Source of the DNA: Aporrectodea caliginosa | Lineage: Eukaryota > Annelida > Clitellata > Crassiclitellata > Lumbricidae | DNA length: 64,000 bases | Assembly (NCBI GenBank): GCA_020284085.1 | Contig: JACEVL010000961.1 | Location: 62,001-126,000, forward strand | Direction: 5' to 3' | Part shown: piece after piece, positions 24,925-37,343 of the stretch | Layout: each line of letters begins with the position of its first letter | How positions within the stretch are numbered: position 1 is the stretch's first letter | Position numbers and translations under genes: made by a program | The notes under the pieces: model-generated | Databases searched by the model: none | What the model was told of the DNA's origin: nothing | What the model saw: only the letters and a program-made list of their open reading frames with translations

Positions 24925-27726
24925 TTCTTTATGCCTTTGCAATCAGCAAACTCATTTCTTCATCTTCAGTTCATCATTACTTCTATGCTGATGATACATA
25001 ATTCTTCACATTATCATTTTCTCCTCAATTAATTATCAACAGAAGATGAGGAAATGAGTTTGCTTTGTTTTCTGACTTGATGTCAGACCAGATCAATGTA
25101 CAGGTCAGAAGACTGTGCCAACATTTTCAAGACGAGTCTCTTCTGGAAATTGTTGGTTCCAAACACCCTAGCCATAGCTTTGGCCAGCAATGGATCTGCT
25201 TAGCATGCAACCCTAATGGCAAACACAGAGCAGCTCACGTAAACTGATCTTATGAAATCCGATGTCTTTGAAGCCAATGCCACATGACTCACCTAGGGTC
25301 ACAGAACAAGAGATTCCCTTAACTAAGTTAGTGTTGAACTCAGTAACAAGATGCTGCATAAATAAGTAAACTAAGTTAGCATATTCTTTATTTAACCAGC
25401 TGACAAAGAAGCACTCTTGTGCACATACATGTACGATAACAAATGTGATGCAATCTGACAAAATCAGGCTTATGTCGCAGAACCAATATTCACAAATAAA
25501 ATTAATAAAAAAATATTTCTAGACTGATTTTAGCTGTAATATATGGCGAATAAGTACATCATGCAGTGTGCTACACGAAAATGCAAAAAAGTAAAAATCG
25601 ATTTATGACCTTTTAACTGCAATCAACCACTATATCTATGATACAGTCATCCGACATAAGCCTGGTTTTGTCAGATTGCCTCACAAATAATGCAGATAAA
25701 ACATCCTAACCAAAAAAAGTCTTCCTCATAAGGTTATCGACTTTGAGCAATATTCTGTCATGCAACCATTTCTGTGGAAATTACAATCTAATGAAAGCCT
25801 CGCCATTTCCTGTATACGAAAGCTCAATTGTTCTGCAAAAAGCCTTGTTGCTATTCTCAACATCTACCGAGAACTGAATAACAAAAGACAAATAGCTCAA
25901 AAACACACCAACTCCAGCAGAGCAGATATGAATATGGTGAGCTCAGTAACCTTTGTATGCTGGTGACAAATTGAAATCGAAGTGAATGGGCAAATCGGAG
26001 CGAGGGCCGCATTAGACGATATCAGACCACCCGCATTCTCCAAGGAGTGGCACTTGGCATTGAGACCGACGGCCTCCACCTTCCATTCAGGCTTTGCATG
26101 GGACTATAAAGCTTGGCAATATCCTGTTGACAGCAATCTTCGGTTGTATGGGGCTCGTGTGCCCGAGTCCCTGGAGCTCCATTAAACCCGGCCTAAGTCC
26201 GATCTTGACCACTGCCTAAGCGGACGGTGCACAGCGATAGACGTCACATTATATGTGCCTGTGATCTACAAGATGGCCTTTGGAGAAGCATAGAAGTTGA
26301 AAAGCTACAGAAACTCCATTGTGGTGGCGGCTGCTGCCGTGTCATAAATCGTTAAAGCAACATGTCCCCGGTGACTCGAAAATGTCAGGCAAACAAGAAA
26401 ACACAACTAAACTCTGCTCTCACTACAATTCACTTCAGCATAGTGTTAAACTCTGATATAGACTCATGACCACATCTAAAAGTATTCCCCATAGACTACA
26501 TCTGTGTGTCTCAGCAGACTCAACTTCTGCAACTTTACAAACACTGGGTAAATTTTAAAAGCTAATGAGCAAACATATAAAGGTTATATTTGGGCAGAAA
26601 TACAGGAAATTTAGAAACTGGAGTAAATGCAAAAAGAATATTGTCACATCATATGACACCCACACTCCTGTCAAATTTACCGGAAGTCAAGTTTTCAGGA
26701 ACCACTGGCGTTAGAAGCAGGATGTAGCTTGTGCTAGCATAGGTTTCGTTTCAGTGTGCAAAACACTGTGTTTGAAAGTCAGTATTGACTGGAAATGCCA
26801 TAACTGGTCTGTATTGCCCAAAACCACAAAAGGATAACCTTGAACAAGTCCTTAATGTACAATAACTCAGTGCATTCAATCAATGCTTTGTCATTAGACA
26901 CAGTGGTCCTAAATACAGAGAAATGATTCCTCTGATGAGTGAGTCGGCTCTCTTGAAGGGGTGCCATTTAAATTTGCAATTACAATTACAAATATCTATA
27001 AAACAAACAAACTAATCAGAATATTTCAAATTCAAATATTAGAATTAAATAAACCGGACAATAATAACAAATTAATTAAACAGTATCATAATGTCTGCAG
27101 CTCACAAACTTCATTGATCAACAAGACATGATTATTTCAAAACCAATAAAAGATTAATAAAGTATTATACTTTGGCGATTGTACATTGTACCAAAAACAA
27201 TAATAACATCTTAAGCTGTCACGTCTCTCTGTGAAACATATGAAAATTGGAAACTTCAGGATCAAGCATAGAAAATGATATTGGAAGATGGGATAAGGAA
27301 AGAAAAGCCGATCTCTACCAAATGCCGGCAATAACGGTCACTGTCGATCAACAGAGCGGTCACCAGTTGCCTGCCTGTGCTTGTAGGTCAACTGACGATA
27401 AAATCCTCTTCAAGCAGAGAAGGCAGTCAACTGTCCAGTTCGGTCAATATTTGACCAAGACGACAGAGCAGCGAATCAGGGTGACATGAACTGTCTCAAA
27501 GAGTTAATGAACTGCATCGAAAGAAAGCAAATTAGATGGTAAATGAACAATGCCAAATCACATAAAACAAACCCTTCTGCAACTAAGCAAGAATCAAACA
27601 AGCAAAAGACCTCATTTGGCTCTGATTTTTTATATGCAAGTCTGTTAATAAGAACTGACACCAGTGCCATGGAACAGGTTAAAACTGTGCTCATTTTGGA
27701 TGAATGAATTACATTTTTTTATTTGT
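24925..27726. other. Unassigned stretch with a GC-richer patch
   Basis: Ordinary AT-rich DNA except for 25980-26350, which is GC-richer, contains CpG and AGACGTCAC, and has a 67-codon frame (25982-26185) without a recognised motif. That patch could be regulatory or exonic. Nothing else is supported. Confidence 0.4.
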
Positions 27727-27730
27727 TTAA

Positions 27731-29746
27731 CCCTTTCACGACAAACATGTCGTACTAAAAGTGACTGGGAAACCAATGCAGCTGGCCGTTAAAGGTATAA
27801 CACACACATCTCTCAGTTCTCAATTGAATTTAAGACATACATAGAGTGGCTGTCACAATTACACAATGCGACAACCACTAAATGTTATTTAACCGTTGAT
27901 GAAAACGTGTACTAATTGGATCAGGTTGAATTTCTAAATTAGTCTTAGATGGCATTTTACAGCAAGCAAATCATGTACCAGTAAACATGCCAATCAAGTA
28001 ATGACAACTATAAATTGGTCAAAAAAACAAGTTATTTATTACCAAAAGGTGTTAAATCTACAAGAAAATACAAATTAAACAAAAGAACAAGAACTAATGA
28101 ATACCATAATGAAAAACAATTGAAATAGAAATGAGTGAACAAATTGCATATAATGCAAAACAATTTATTTTCTCCACTAACTTTGCAGTTAAAGCTCAAA
28201 ACTTATATCAGACAAATTTTAATAAATAAACTACGATGTTAAAATCCGACCATTCATTATATAGGTCTACTGAGGGCCTCTGTGTCGATTTTCAGGTTGC
28301 GCTGTGTAATCAGAATAAAGACTCTAGCTGATGACTTGAGAAGGAGCAGTTACAATTGAAAACTACACTGTGACCTAACGCTGTCTACATCTTCCACACC
28401 AAAAAGCACCTTGCACTGAGGCTGTGTTATAATCAGGTCTTTTTCTAAAAGGAAACTACCGGTTTTAGACACTAGCTGAGGTCAATTTGCTTGTACATCC
28501 CTGATTGTGTTGTTAGAATGAAACAAGTCATGAGGATACACAAATATTCATTACAATGCTGATAAACACAAATATTTTATGTAACCGTCACACATTATTA
28601 TGTTTGTAAACTCTCACAATTTCACAGCATTGTAAAAAGTAATTGAGTTCGAACCAACATCAAGACACTAGTTAACAGAATCTAACAGATACAGTGACAA
28701 ATTAAAAACTGATATAAAATATTGAGAATCAGTCTTAACTACTTCACTGCCACAGGCAAAATTACTGGTGCCACACATAATAATAAGCTAAAAATGTGAG
28801 AATTTAAAAATACACCGACTGATGCAGATTCATTGTTTTGCCAGTTATGTCAGAAGTGCAAAACAAAATTATGCAAAAATTAAGGTATATTTATAAGTAT
28901 TTGCAAAAAGCACATATCTTAAACCAAGAATAAGAAACAGAATTCAAGAAGCAGTCTGCAAAATGATCCATTAGGCAATAACAGAAACAATTTTTGAATC
29001 ACAAAACAAAAATTGTTCAGCAAATTGGAAGCTGAGTTCAGCTATAATGCTTCCATATAGTACAGTAATTTAGATGATTCTCTGTGACTACTACTGCCAA
29101 CAGCATCTACTCAGACTCCCAGTACTTCACTTTGTTATGCCACAGTCCAAAGCAAGGCACTGTGCAGTAGCCTGGTTTACCGGGACTGATATGATCATGT
29201 GAAACATATAAACCATAGTACTGTTCAGCAGTGAAATTGTTGACATCAACAGACAAACCAGTCGCATCCTCAAAGGGGCATAGCATGGGTAATTCATGGG
29301 AAGCAGGCTTCCATACAAAGTTGGGACAATGATAAGTCACATTATTATCAGACTCTGTTTTGATTTGGATCTGTCAGTCTTCATCATCGCTATCATCATT
29401 TGCATCCTGTACTGCTCGCACTTTGCAGTCAGATTTATCGTCTAAATCGCAACAAAGATCAGAGTAACTTTCTGAATTGCTTCCATAAACTGCCTGCAAG
29501 ACATCAGCTACAATAATTTTATGCTTTGCCAGTTTTATTTAGATCTCGTTGCTGCTTCTTAGCTACCACACTGGAAGTCGCTCATATAAAAATTATGTAG
29601 CCCAAATCTAGCAAAAACCTAATCTGTTATTTACACCATACAGCATAAAATTATTCATGCCAGCACTTCCCTCAGTCTCTCTGTGTTTGCACCAGAATAA
29701 TCTTCTGCTGGCTGCCGGATATATCCGGTGTGTGACAGCAAAGGGG
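27731..29746 (-). mobile_element. piggyBac-like element between TTAA sites
   Basis: TTAA at 27727-27730 is followed by CCCTTTCACGAC. TTAA at 29747-29750 is preceded, on the minus strand, by CCCCTTTGCTGTCACACA. TTAA target sites and CCCTTT-type ends are diagnostic of piggyBac. A palindrome around GGATATATCC lies just inside the right end. The minus-strand transposase relic sits near that end, so the element reads right to left. The rest (about 27800-29100) is AT-rich and has lost its coding sequence. Confidence 0.8.
29107..29541 (-). pseudogene. piggyBac transposase N-terminal remnant
   Basis: The minus-strand frame has an acidic segment (QDANDDSDDED), an in-frame TGA at 29374-29376, then FVWKPASHELPML, CPFEDATGLSVDVNNF and AEQYYGLYVSHDHI. 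This matches the layout just before the conserved domain of piggyBac/PGBD transposases (W..., pF.g..G, ..ffd..). It stops at 29107 without the catalytic region, so it is dead. Confidence 0.7.
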
Positions 29747-30004
29747 TTAATTACAAGAAAGTCATACTCTATATATACACTGTGTCCCGATGAAAAGTGG
29801 ACCCCTAGAAAATGTGTCATAACTCGGTCAAAACCTTTAGCATTTGACTGAAATTTTAAAAACGGAAACAGTAGCCATATCACCACCAAATCCTAACGCC
29901 GTTTGGAAATGTTGGCGAATTTGTCACTTTTATGAACGTTTGAGATGCAGCACTGTAAAAAGGAAGTTTCCAACATACAAGAGCCACAAGAAGGTGAAGT
30001 TCAG

Positions 30005-30091
30005 CTACATCTGGTGTTCAAAATGTCCTCCTTGTTCACGGACACACGACCATAGACGTGGACGCCACTGTTTGATGGCCCGGTCGATGAT
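30005..30091 (-). pseudogene. Tc1/mariner-type transposase C-terminus, left arm
   Basis: The minus-strand frame reads IIDRAIKQWRPRLWSCVREQ then GGHFEHQM and a stop. The pattern DRAI.QW..RL..CV...G.HFEH at the extreme C-terminus is typical of animal IS630/Tc1/mariner transposases. Nothing catalytic is present. Confidence 0.72.
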
Positions 30092-30252
30092 CACGTGGTC
30101 AAACAACTGCCACTCTTCAATCAGACGAGATCAGGTGATCGGCGTCACGAATGCGGGATCGCGTTTATGCGGCGGCTGGAACGTGCAAGAAACAGGTGCC
30201 TGCTGAACGTCTCATCAAGAGTAGCAGTTGTTTGACCACGTGATCAATACTG

Positions 30253-30339
30253 ATCATCGACCGGGCCATCAAACAATGGCTTCTACGTCTACGGCCGTGT
30301 GTCCGTGAACAAGGAGGACATTTTGAACACCAGATGTAG
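30253..30339 (+). pseudogene. Tc1/mariner-type transposase C-terminus, right arm
   Basis: Mirror copy of the left-arm frame: IIDRAIKQWLLRLRPCVREQ then GGHFEHQM and a stop. Only a few residues differ between arms, which gives a rough measure of drift since the duplication. Confidence 0.72.
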
Positions 30340-30575
30340 CTGAACTTCACCTTCTTGTGGCTCTTGTATGTTGGAAACTTCCTTTTTTCAGTGCTGCATC
30401 TGAAACGTTCATAAAAGTGACAAATTCGCCAACATTTCCAAACGGCGTTAGGATTTGGTGGTGATATGGCTACTGTTGTTGTATTTAAAATTTCAGGCAA
30501 ATGTTAAAAATGTTGACCGAGTTTTGAAACTTTTTTTAGGGGTCCACTTTTCATCGGGACACAGTGTATATATAG

Positions 30576-31065
30576 TCATTCGTATAGAACATTGAATTTG
30601 ATAAATCGAAAAAGCAAGAAGCACTTAAATTTGACTAAAATCAGAGCAGTTGCTGAGTAGTTGCACCTATTATACTTTTACACTTAAAAAAACAAAACAA
30701 AACTAGTACATGGAAGCGTATCTAAAAAAAGGCAGGCCAAAGGTAGATGATTTGTTCACACAGTTCTACAGAACAGGTCAAAGGATCTTTTGGTTTGAAA
30801 TATTATCACAACAAAGCAACAACAAATCACTTTTTGCAGTGGCACTCATTTATTAACCCTAGAATGATGTCAGGTTGAGTTTGCCAGATGGTTAGATTAT
30901 TATGGACAGCAATAAACCATGCTTGGCATTCCTTAACTTCAATGAGCTTGGAAGCACCATAATAGCTCACACAGCAAAATCCATATTTTTGGCTGAGGTT
31001 ATTTGCTTGTACATAAACTTACAATTCTGCCTTTGTAATTAATCTTTAAGCACCTTGTAAAGAGC
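30576..31065. other. Unassigned stretch
   Basis: AT-rich spacer between two mobile elements. Nothing recognised. Confidence 0.4.
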
Positions 31066-31073
31066 ACCATAGA

Positions 31074-31532
31074 TAGGGTTGCAGATACATGGATAGCCTA
31101 AGGAGGACAGAGAAAGCCTGAGAGGAGGTCGCGCTGAATGCTTCACTCTGCACTTACTTCAGAGTCGGATGGTCTCCTGAGTAACCAAAAATTAGCACTT
31201 TGACCACAGAGTCTCATAGGCAGTCACATTACAGATCTACATGTATTGTAACATTGCTCAGATCAAGGGCTAGACACATCTGGAAGATATAGAGCTGCAA
31301 ATAAAAATAAACAAGTAAGTAGATTGGACTCTCAGCCTGGTAGACACCGAGGGGACCAAAGGGACAACATGTGCGTTCTTAAAAACTGTCATGAAATAAT
31401 AGTCAATAGTCCAATACAACAAACATACAAAAGATGGACATATTCCAGGTTTATAGCTTTGCCTGCCGGACAGAGGACATGAGGCCAAAAAGGAGGACAT
31501 GTCCTCCTTTTGTCGGACGTCTGGCAACCCTA
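31074..31532. mobile_element. hAT-like MITE, 459 bp, TSD ACCATAGA
   Basis: Ends TAGGGTTGCAGAT and CTGGCAACCCTA are inverted repeats, flanked by the exact duplication ACCATAGA at 31066-31073 and 31533-31540. Just inside lie AAGGAGGACAGAG and AGGAGGACATGTCCTCCTTT. TAGGG termini and the 8-bp TSD fit hAT. The 107-codon minus-strand frame inside shows no transposase motif. Confidence 0.88.
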
Positions 31533-31540
31533 ACCATAGA

Positions 31541-32854
31541 CCACCTGACTTAAAAGACCTCTCAAGACAACAGCACCTAAGTAAATCCAACAATGTTATT
31601 CCTTTCTGTTACTTTAACCACTTGCATCCCTCACCATTTGACATTCTATGAAATGCAACATGGTGTGCACTGAATTGCAAATCCTTCAGCCAAGACTATC
31701 AGTATCCTAATAGTCAGTACCATTGTTGGTCCTCAACCACATTAGCAGTAGCTAACAATACAAGCAGTGACTTTGATGGCATTTGATTAATTAACCAGTC
31801 CACACCGAGGAAAAGAGTCCACCATTACTTACAGAAGAACACTAGACTAAACACCGATGCATGCTACATTACCCAAAAAGGCAATCACATGCACACTCAA
31901 ATTAGATTTCTGCGACACTCTTTTCATCATTCTGCTAAACTGGTTCCAAAACCAGCTCCGACCCACACCCGCCACTATGGTTCATAAATTTTCCGCGACT
32001 CTTTCAACCACCATGTTTAAATGTGACAGTTCTTATCGGTATATGTTGATCGTTTGGAATGGCACCCATCACAGCAGTTTGCACCGCAGCAGGGTGCCTG
32101 GAAACAGCCCAGATTGCGGCCGCTATACTCGCCGACAGATTGCATTATACGGACTGCACGGCGCGTCCTGGCAATATTCAACCGTTCGTAAATCCGTCCA
32201 ATTTATCAGGAGTCACAGATCAGAATGATGATGTCAATTGAAAAATGGAGAATAAATCAAGAATGCTTATTACGCCGCCGCATGTGCATTGCATCATCTG
32301 ATTTCCCAGGACGCAAGAGGAGATGAGCGTACTAATAATGGCGCAACTGGCGCCATGCAGGCCCAACATGTACATGGCACATTGGAGACACATACCACTG
32401 GAGACACCCACAACATAACTTTAATCCTGCCAATGGATCAAAGACGGATGACTCTGTCTTTCTCATCTCATTTCCTTTTATCCACCATGTGCCTAGCAAA
32501 AACGGTGTGGTGTGATCAGCCAATGCGGTGGACCACTCCTTGCATTCACACTGTGATGGAACAGCACAGGCTAGACAACAACAAAACAACCTAAAATCCA
32601 CTTTAGTGGTCCACTGTGAGCTGAGATGCACGACTGGCAGCAAAAGCAGACCACGAAAACTTTAAATCTTCAGAAGCAGTGAAGGCACGTGAAGTAATTG
32701 GATTGTTTCATTAAAACAAATTTAGAAAGAGCAGCTGATGCTGTCTATGGCATTAGAGCACCTTTAACATTTAGACATACACATGCACATGTTCACACAG
32801 ACAAATGCACTCACTGCCACAGAGTATAGATAGATCACAAGACGCACATGCACA

Positions 32855-32896
<42 letters not shown>

Positions 32897-33600
32897 AAAA
32901 CAAGTAAATTCACAAAACAATGTTTTGTAACAAACGTCATATTGCACAACAAAAGATATTTCTTCAGTTACACCTCAACAAGCATGTCAGCAAAAGTTAT
33001 TAGTGCCAGACAGATTCACACATTGGTAGACAAGATTACATATAAAATAACAAACAGAAGCTAAACAGAAGTAAAATGAACATTCAAATGATTTACCTGG
33101 TAAGTGGTAAAAGTTGAAAAATGAAAGCTTAATTTACAGTTGCAACCATAGGTACTAGCAACTTCAACAATTTGTGTGATGGTGACTAAGAAACCTCCAC
33201 AAAGGTGGAAAGTTTGATTTGCAAACAATGCACTCTGATGGTATAAAGAATTAAGCTTAAAATGATAACATAACGACTTACTTGTTATAAGAATTTCTCT
33301 GTCTAAGTATTTGTATTTTAAATTTTGTTATGATGCCCTGCAACAGCAATAATTTCACCATGTCCCCTTGGTGCCCTACATTGAAATCCTGTACATCAAT
33401 CATTAAGTAAATGGCAAAGTCATGTAGCTATTCATCTTCAGCTGTTCTCTTAATGGCAGCCTCAGAGGCATTTCAATACACTCCAATTTAATATACTTAT
33501 AAACATTCAAAACCCCTAGGAACAGCAACTTAGGCTGAGACATGTTTTGTGGTACTTTAACTGGCAATTTCTCAAGTAGCTGCACAGGACCTACATCTTC
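31541..33600. other. Unassigned stretch with a GC-richer patch
   Basis: 31850-32370 is GC- and CpG-richer, with overlapping frames (123, 101 and 103 codons) on both strands that lack motifs. The rest is AT-rich with the CA microsatellite. No gene called. Confidence 0.35.
32849..32894. repeat. (CA)n microsatellite
   Basis: About 20 CA units with minor interruptions at the left end. Confidence 0.96.
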
Positions 33601-33603
33601 AAG

Positions 33604-33640
33604 TTAACCTTTTGTGTGCCAGATATTTTTAGCCCTTGTT
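33604..33640 (+). mobile_element. Possible piggyBac left end
   Basis: TTAA followed by CCTTTTGTGTGCCAG lies upstream of the piggyBac pseudogene in the right orientation. The match to a piggyBac end is short and no matching right end was found, so this boundary is tentative. Confidence 0.35.
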
Positions 33641-34015
33641 CAGGCCTTGGCCACATATTTTGGGGGTTTTGATATATATATATTCGTTAATTGAAATCTG
33701 AGTGACAAACCACTGAAGGCAGAGTTAAAGTGTACACATTAACATTTTTTACAAATGAATTTTGAACTAGGCTATGTCATTTAAGTTAAGCTTCTGTTTA
33801 AGCTTCTATTTTTTAGATATGACAGGTGGAAAAAAAGAAAAAGATGACTGATGTGATAAAGTCTGATCACAAACACAAGTTCACCCCGGGTTTCAGATAG
33901 CATTTATGTTCTGATTGTGGATATATTCACCACACATTGCCACTGGCATTTTTCCTCAGCCTTTCTCTTCCCTCTTCATGGATACGCCTGAAGTCCATTT
34001 TACTTGTTAGTGATA
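33641..34015. other. Leader region before the piggyBac pseudogene
   Basis: AT-rich and non-coding. If the end at 33604 is real, this is the 5' non-coding part of that piggyBac copy. Confidence 0.35.
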
Positions 34016-34098
34016 GCAATGACTTCAGTCAGGAGTGCCTCTGAATCTTTGAGTGGCATTCTTATAAATGTTCGATTACAATTACAATTACAATTACC
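34016..34098 (+). mobile_element. LINE/SINE 3' tail fragment with (ATTACA)n
   Basis: CAGGAGTGCCTCTGAATC and GTGGCATTCTTATAAATG followed by TTACAATTACAATTACA repeats form a 5'-truncated tail like those at 39110, 54670 and 56760. It sits in the N-terminal part of the piggyBac relic, so it is probably a later insertion. Confidence 0.65.
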
Positions 34099-34129
34099 AT
34101 AGAAGCCATTTACATTTTCTTGTGATGTG

Positions 34130-35010
34130 TGACCTACTGGAGGATGGTAACAGAAGTGATATTGGAGGTGATGATGACACTTAAAGTTCGGGTGATGACC
34201 AAAAACACTGCAATGATGAATGGAATTGTGCATCGAGTGGTTCCAGTGCAGAAAGTAGTGACCTAGAAATGTTGACAGTAGTAGTCATAATGATACCTGT
34301 AGTGCACAAGAGTGGGCAACTACTTTCCTGTCAACATGTCTACCAAAGCAGTTCACAGCAGATGAAAGACTCCTAGTTGTGCTTCCACTTGATTCCACAG
34401 CTTCACAGTACTTCGACCAGCTCTTCCCTGCTGCCCTTTGGAGAATGTTGGTTACAGAAGCAAACAGTTATGAAGAGGAGAAAGGCAAGTCTAATGATGA
34501 AACAAGTGATGGTGAAATAAAGCATTCATTGGTATGTGTTTAGCCACGAGTATTCACAGACTACGGCGAATCATGGACTACTGAAGCAGCAACTGGGTTT
34601 TAGAAGTTCCACTGTTTGCACAGGTCTCTTTACAAGGATCAGATTCTGGTTTCTGTGGTCACATCTTCATCTTGTAAACAATAGTGATTGTCTTCCAAGA
34701 GATGATCCAAAGCATGACAAGCTGTTCAAGATCTGCCCTTTTAGTAAGAAACTGAATGATACTTGTGCTGATAGCTACACACCACAACAGAACATTTCTG
34801 TCAATGGAAGTAGTTCATTTCAAAGGTAGACCTACCATGATGCAATATTTACCAATGAAGCCAGATTTTGTGTACATCGTGCACCTGCTGTGGATGTCTC
34901 GTGAAGTTTCAGACATACACTGGTAAACAGCTTGGGCAAGAACATGATCTGGCTCACTGTGTTGGTGAGTGAGTGGCGGTATTGATGGAGGAACTGAGAA
35001 TATCAAGAAT
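34130..35010 (+). pseudogene. piggyBac transposase pseudogene
   Basis: Read in several frames, the order follows piggyBac/PGBD transposases. An acidic start (DIGGDDDT, SSGDDQKHCNDEW) is followed by TASQYFDQLFPAALWRMLVT and EANSYEEEKG. Next come LHLVNNSD, DKLFKICPFSKKLNDTCADS and YTPQQNISVNG, then FKGRPTMMQYLPMKP and YTGKQLGQEHD. At least three frameshifts or stops interrupt it. In the segment after ISV, the position expected to hold the first catalytic Asp is Asn. The C-terminal half is lost. It belongs to the same superfamily as the 27731 element but is an independent copy. Confidence 0.82.
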
Positions 35011-36246
35011 TCATGGGAAGTTCGTTCAAGAGTTGAGGTGCAGTGTGGGATATAGATTGGTGGGAGAACTTAAGGTCAGTAGTGACTGGAGGATGGGGGA
35101 GAGAGAGAGCATGAACCTGTCCACACAGAACTTCATCCATCTCATTACACAAAAACCTATAACCTCTGAAATCATAGAAAAATCATGCAGATACCTTCCA
35201 CCATGCTGATGTATGCAGGCAAATGAATTAAGTGATGATAAAGCTGCATAATTTGGACTGGATATCCTTAATTACTGTCACAAAATTGGTTGTTTCTTAC
35301 CTCATGGTAGAAGTTGCAACCCACTTATAAACCCCAGAGGCAAATCAAATATAAGCAAATGGAGCACAATAAATTGACTAGTTGAAAGTACAGTATCCAC
35401 TGAAAGCATCTCATGCCACAAACGGAGTCAGGCAAACGGGAAACAAGCTTACAGCAGCCCAAGATGTATTGCCTTGCTTATCATTACAACTGATCGATCC
35501 CTAGTTGTAGGAGAAAGAAAGACAAAGAACAGAAATGGCAGAGACAGACAGACAAACAGACACAGAAAGAATGCAACACAAAGAGAGAGGGGCAGGCAAA
35601 GGCAAAGAGCCAGACAGTATGCGGGAGAGTGGAACTCAGAGAGACAGACTGGGGAAACATAGACAGACCGGCATAAACCGGAAGATGAGTATCGAAGGCA
35701 ATGTCTCCTGTCATGAACTCATCATCATTAAACGAACTTAAGCACCAACGAGTCGTTTGACTGGAGCACTTTGTTCATTCCACCTTTACTACCATGTTTA
35801 TGACTGCGGTGGTTCTGAATGCATTAGGAGAACGCTCCAAAGTATTCGATCCCATCCATCGCCTGCCTCGCTACAGAAAGACATCCTGACATGGCTGTAT
35901 AGGAAGCTAGGGGATTCACAGTTGCCAAAACTACTGGACCAGCATGACTGCTTTAATGAACCATCCGAACAATTGTAATTCTTCAGCGTGTCCAGCAAGG
36001 AAAGCCTGTCGATAAGAAATAATCCGAGTGCTTTGGCAAACTATGTCACATGGCAAATTGCCCACTGAAACAGTGAAACAGTCTAATCCTACATGAGTTG
36101 CGCAAAGCCAACCAATGCACGACCTTTGTCTGATGTATGGGACCGTCGTCAGAACGCATCCCTTGCACAGCCTTGCAAATTACTCATAGATAGCAGACAG
36201 AGACAAGACAGTGCAGTTTTAGTTACAATCAAGCAGCACTAGAATC
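35011..36246. other. Unassigned stretch with a purine-rich tract
   Basis: 35505-35690 is rich in AGAGACAGACAGAC-type sequence. Frames there are low complexity. No gene or element end recognised. Confidence 0.4.
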
Positions 36247-36254
36247 ATTTAGCT

Positions 36255-36636
36255 CAGTGCTTCCCAAGCTTTTCAGTGTCACGTACCGGCAGGAATTAAT
36301 TTTCAGTGTCACGGACCGGCACGAATTTTTTCCACTGCAGGAGGACTGGTGCCCAATTTATTAATTACCAGGATTTTTCTCTGTCTCGATCACCTAAAAT
36401 AAATTCCCCAAAATTATTTGTATTAAAGTTGATTTAAACACATGTTTAGCTAATTCTGTGACTCTAATGCCCTTTAAATGCTAGCCTAATGTGTTTTTGC
36501 TATGATTTAAAAAAATGTAATAGCCATTTCTTGATTCCTAGACAATTGAACCAGTTTCTTGACTCACTTTGCGGACCGGCAACTGAGGGTTCACGGACCG
36601 GCACTGGTCCGCGGACCACCACTTTGGGAAGCACTA
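36255..36636. mobile_element. hAT MITE, 382 bp, TSD ATTTAGCT
   Basis: Ends CAGTGCTTCCCAAGC and TTTGGGAAGCACTA, with exact duplication ATTTAGCT at 36247-36254 and 36637-36644. CACGGACCGGCA-type repeats lie inside both ends (TCACGTACCGGCA, TCACGGACCGGCAC, TTCACGGACCGGCAC). No coding remains. Confidence 0.93.
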
Positions 36637-36644
36637 ATTTAGCT

Positions 36645-36903
36645 CACTCCCTGCTACTCTTGTTTACGTTATCTTTTAGATTACTGCTTATCAATGCCGA
36701 CCAAATGTGAAAATACAAACAGCTCCTTCAACAGAGAAATAAACTTCTAATATCAAAATTTCATAATACAAATATAAATACCTGTAAAATAGCAACCATG
36801 CTGTAGGAAAGCTGAATTATTTGCATGGTGCTTGGTTAAGATCAGAAGTGAAAGGAATGATCTGTTGGCAACCTGGCAAGGAAGGTTTCCCCCACTGGAA
36901 GCA
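36645..36903. other. Spacer between two MITEs
   Basis: Short AT-rich spacer without recognised features. Confidence 0.4.
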
Positions 36904-36911
36904 GTGAGGGA

Positions 36912-37335
36912 GGGTCTAGGACTTTACCCCCGGCCCATTACCCCCTGCCATTACCCCCCTGCCATTACCCCCCGCCATTACCCCCCGTCCCGTATAATAA
37001 TATATCATAATTATAATTATAATTAATAATATATAATATTATAAATAATAATTATAATTATTAATTATAACTATAATATAATGAATTATAATAATATTTA
37101 TTAATTAATATAGTAATATAATTATTAAAATAATATATAATATGTAATAATAATTAATATCACTAATAAATATATTAATTATTTATTATAATTATATGTA
37201 TAATATATAATATTAATATATTATATTAATTGTTATAATTATATTATTATACGGGACGGGGGGTAATGGCGGGGGGGTAATGGCAGGGGGTAATGGCAGG
37301 GGGGTAATGGGCCGGGGGGGTAATGTCCGGATACC
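36912..37335. mobile_element. Fold-back MITE with CCATTACCCCC arms and AT core, TSD GTGAGGGA
   Basis: The left arm holds tandem units of CCATTACCCCC(C)(T/C)G. The right arm holds their complement, GGGGGGTAATGG. Between them is about 250 bp of almost pure A/T (36990-37250). The outer ends (GGGTCTAGGAC and GTCCGGATACC) are imperfect inverted repeats. The exact 8-bp duplication GTGAGGGA lies at 36904-36911 and 37336-37343. No coding capacity. The superfamily is uncertain; only the TSD length points to hAT. Confidence 0.85.
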
Positions 37336-37343
37336 GTGAGGGA

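Larger units (their letters stand above)
29769..30575. mobile_element. 807-bp inverted repeat of a Tc1/mariner-type element
   Basis: The arms (about 29769-30127 and 30215-30575) are near-identical reverse complements, with outer ends CTATATATACACTGTGTCCC. The spacer of roughly 85 bp is unique. Each arm carries the same transposase C-terminus pointing outward from the centre, so the structure is two 3' halves joined head to head. TA-rich ends fit Tc1/mariner-type insertion. It is likely an inverted-duplication derivative mobilised, if at all, by another element's transposase. Confidence 0.85.

Noticed and set aside
24808..25032. Poly-serine open frame
   Set aside because: It is a translated (CCT)n microsatellite.
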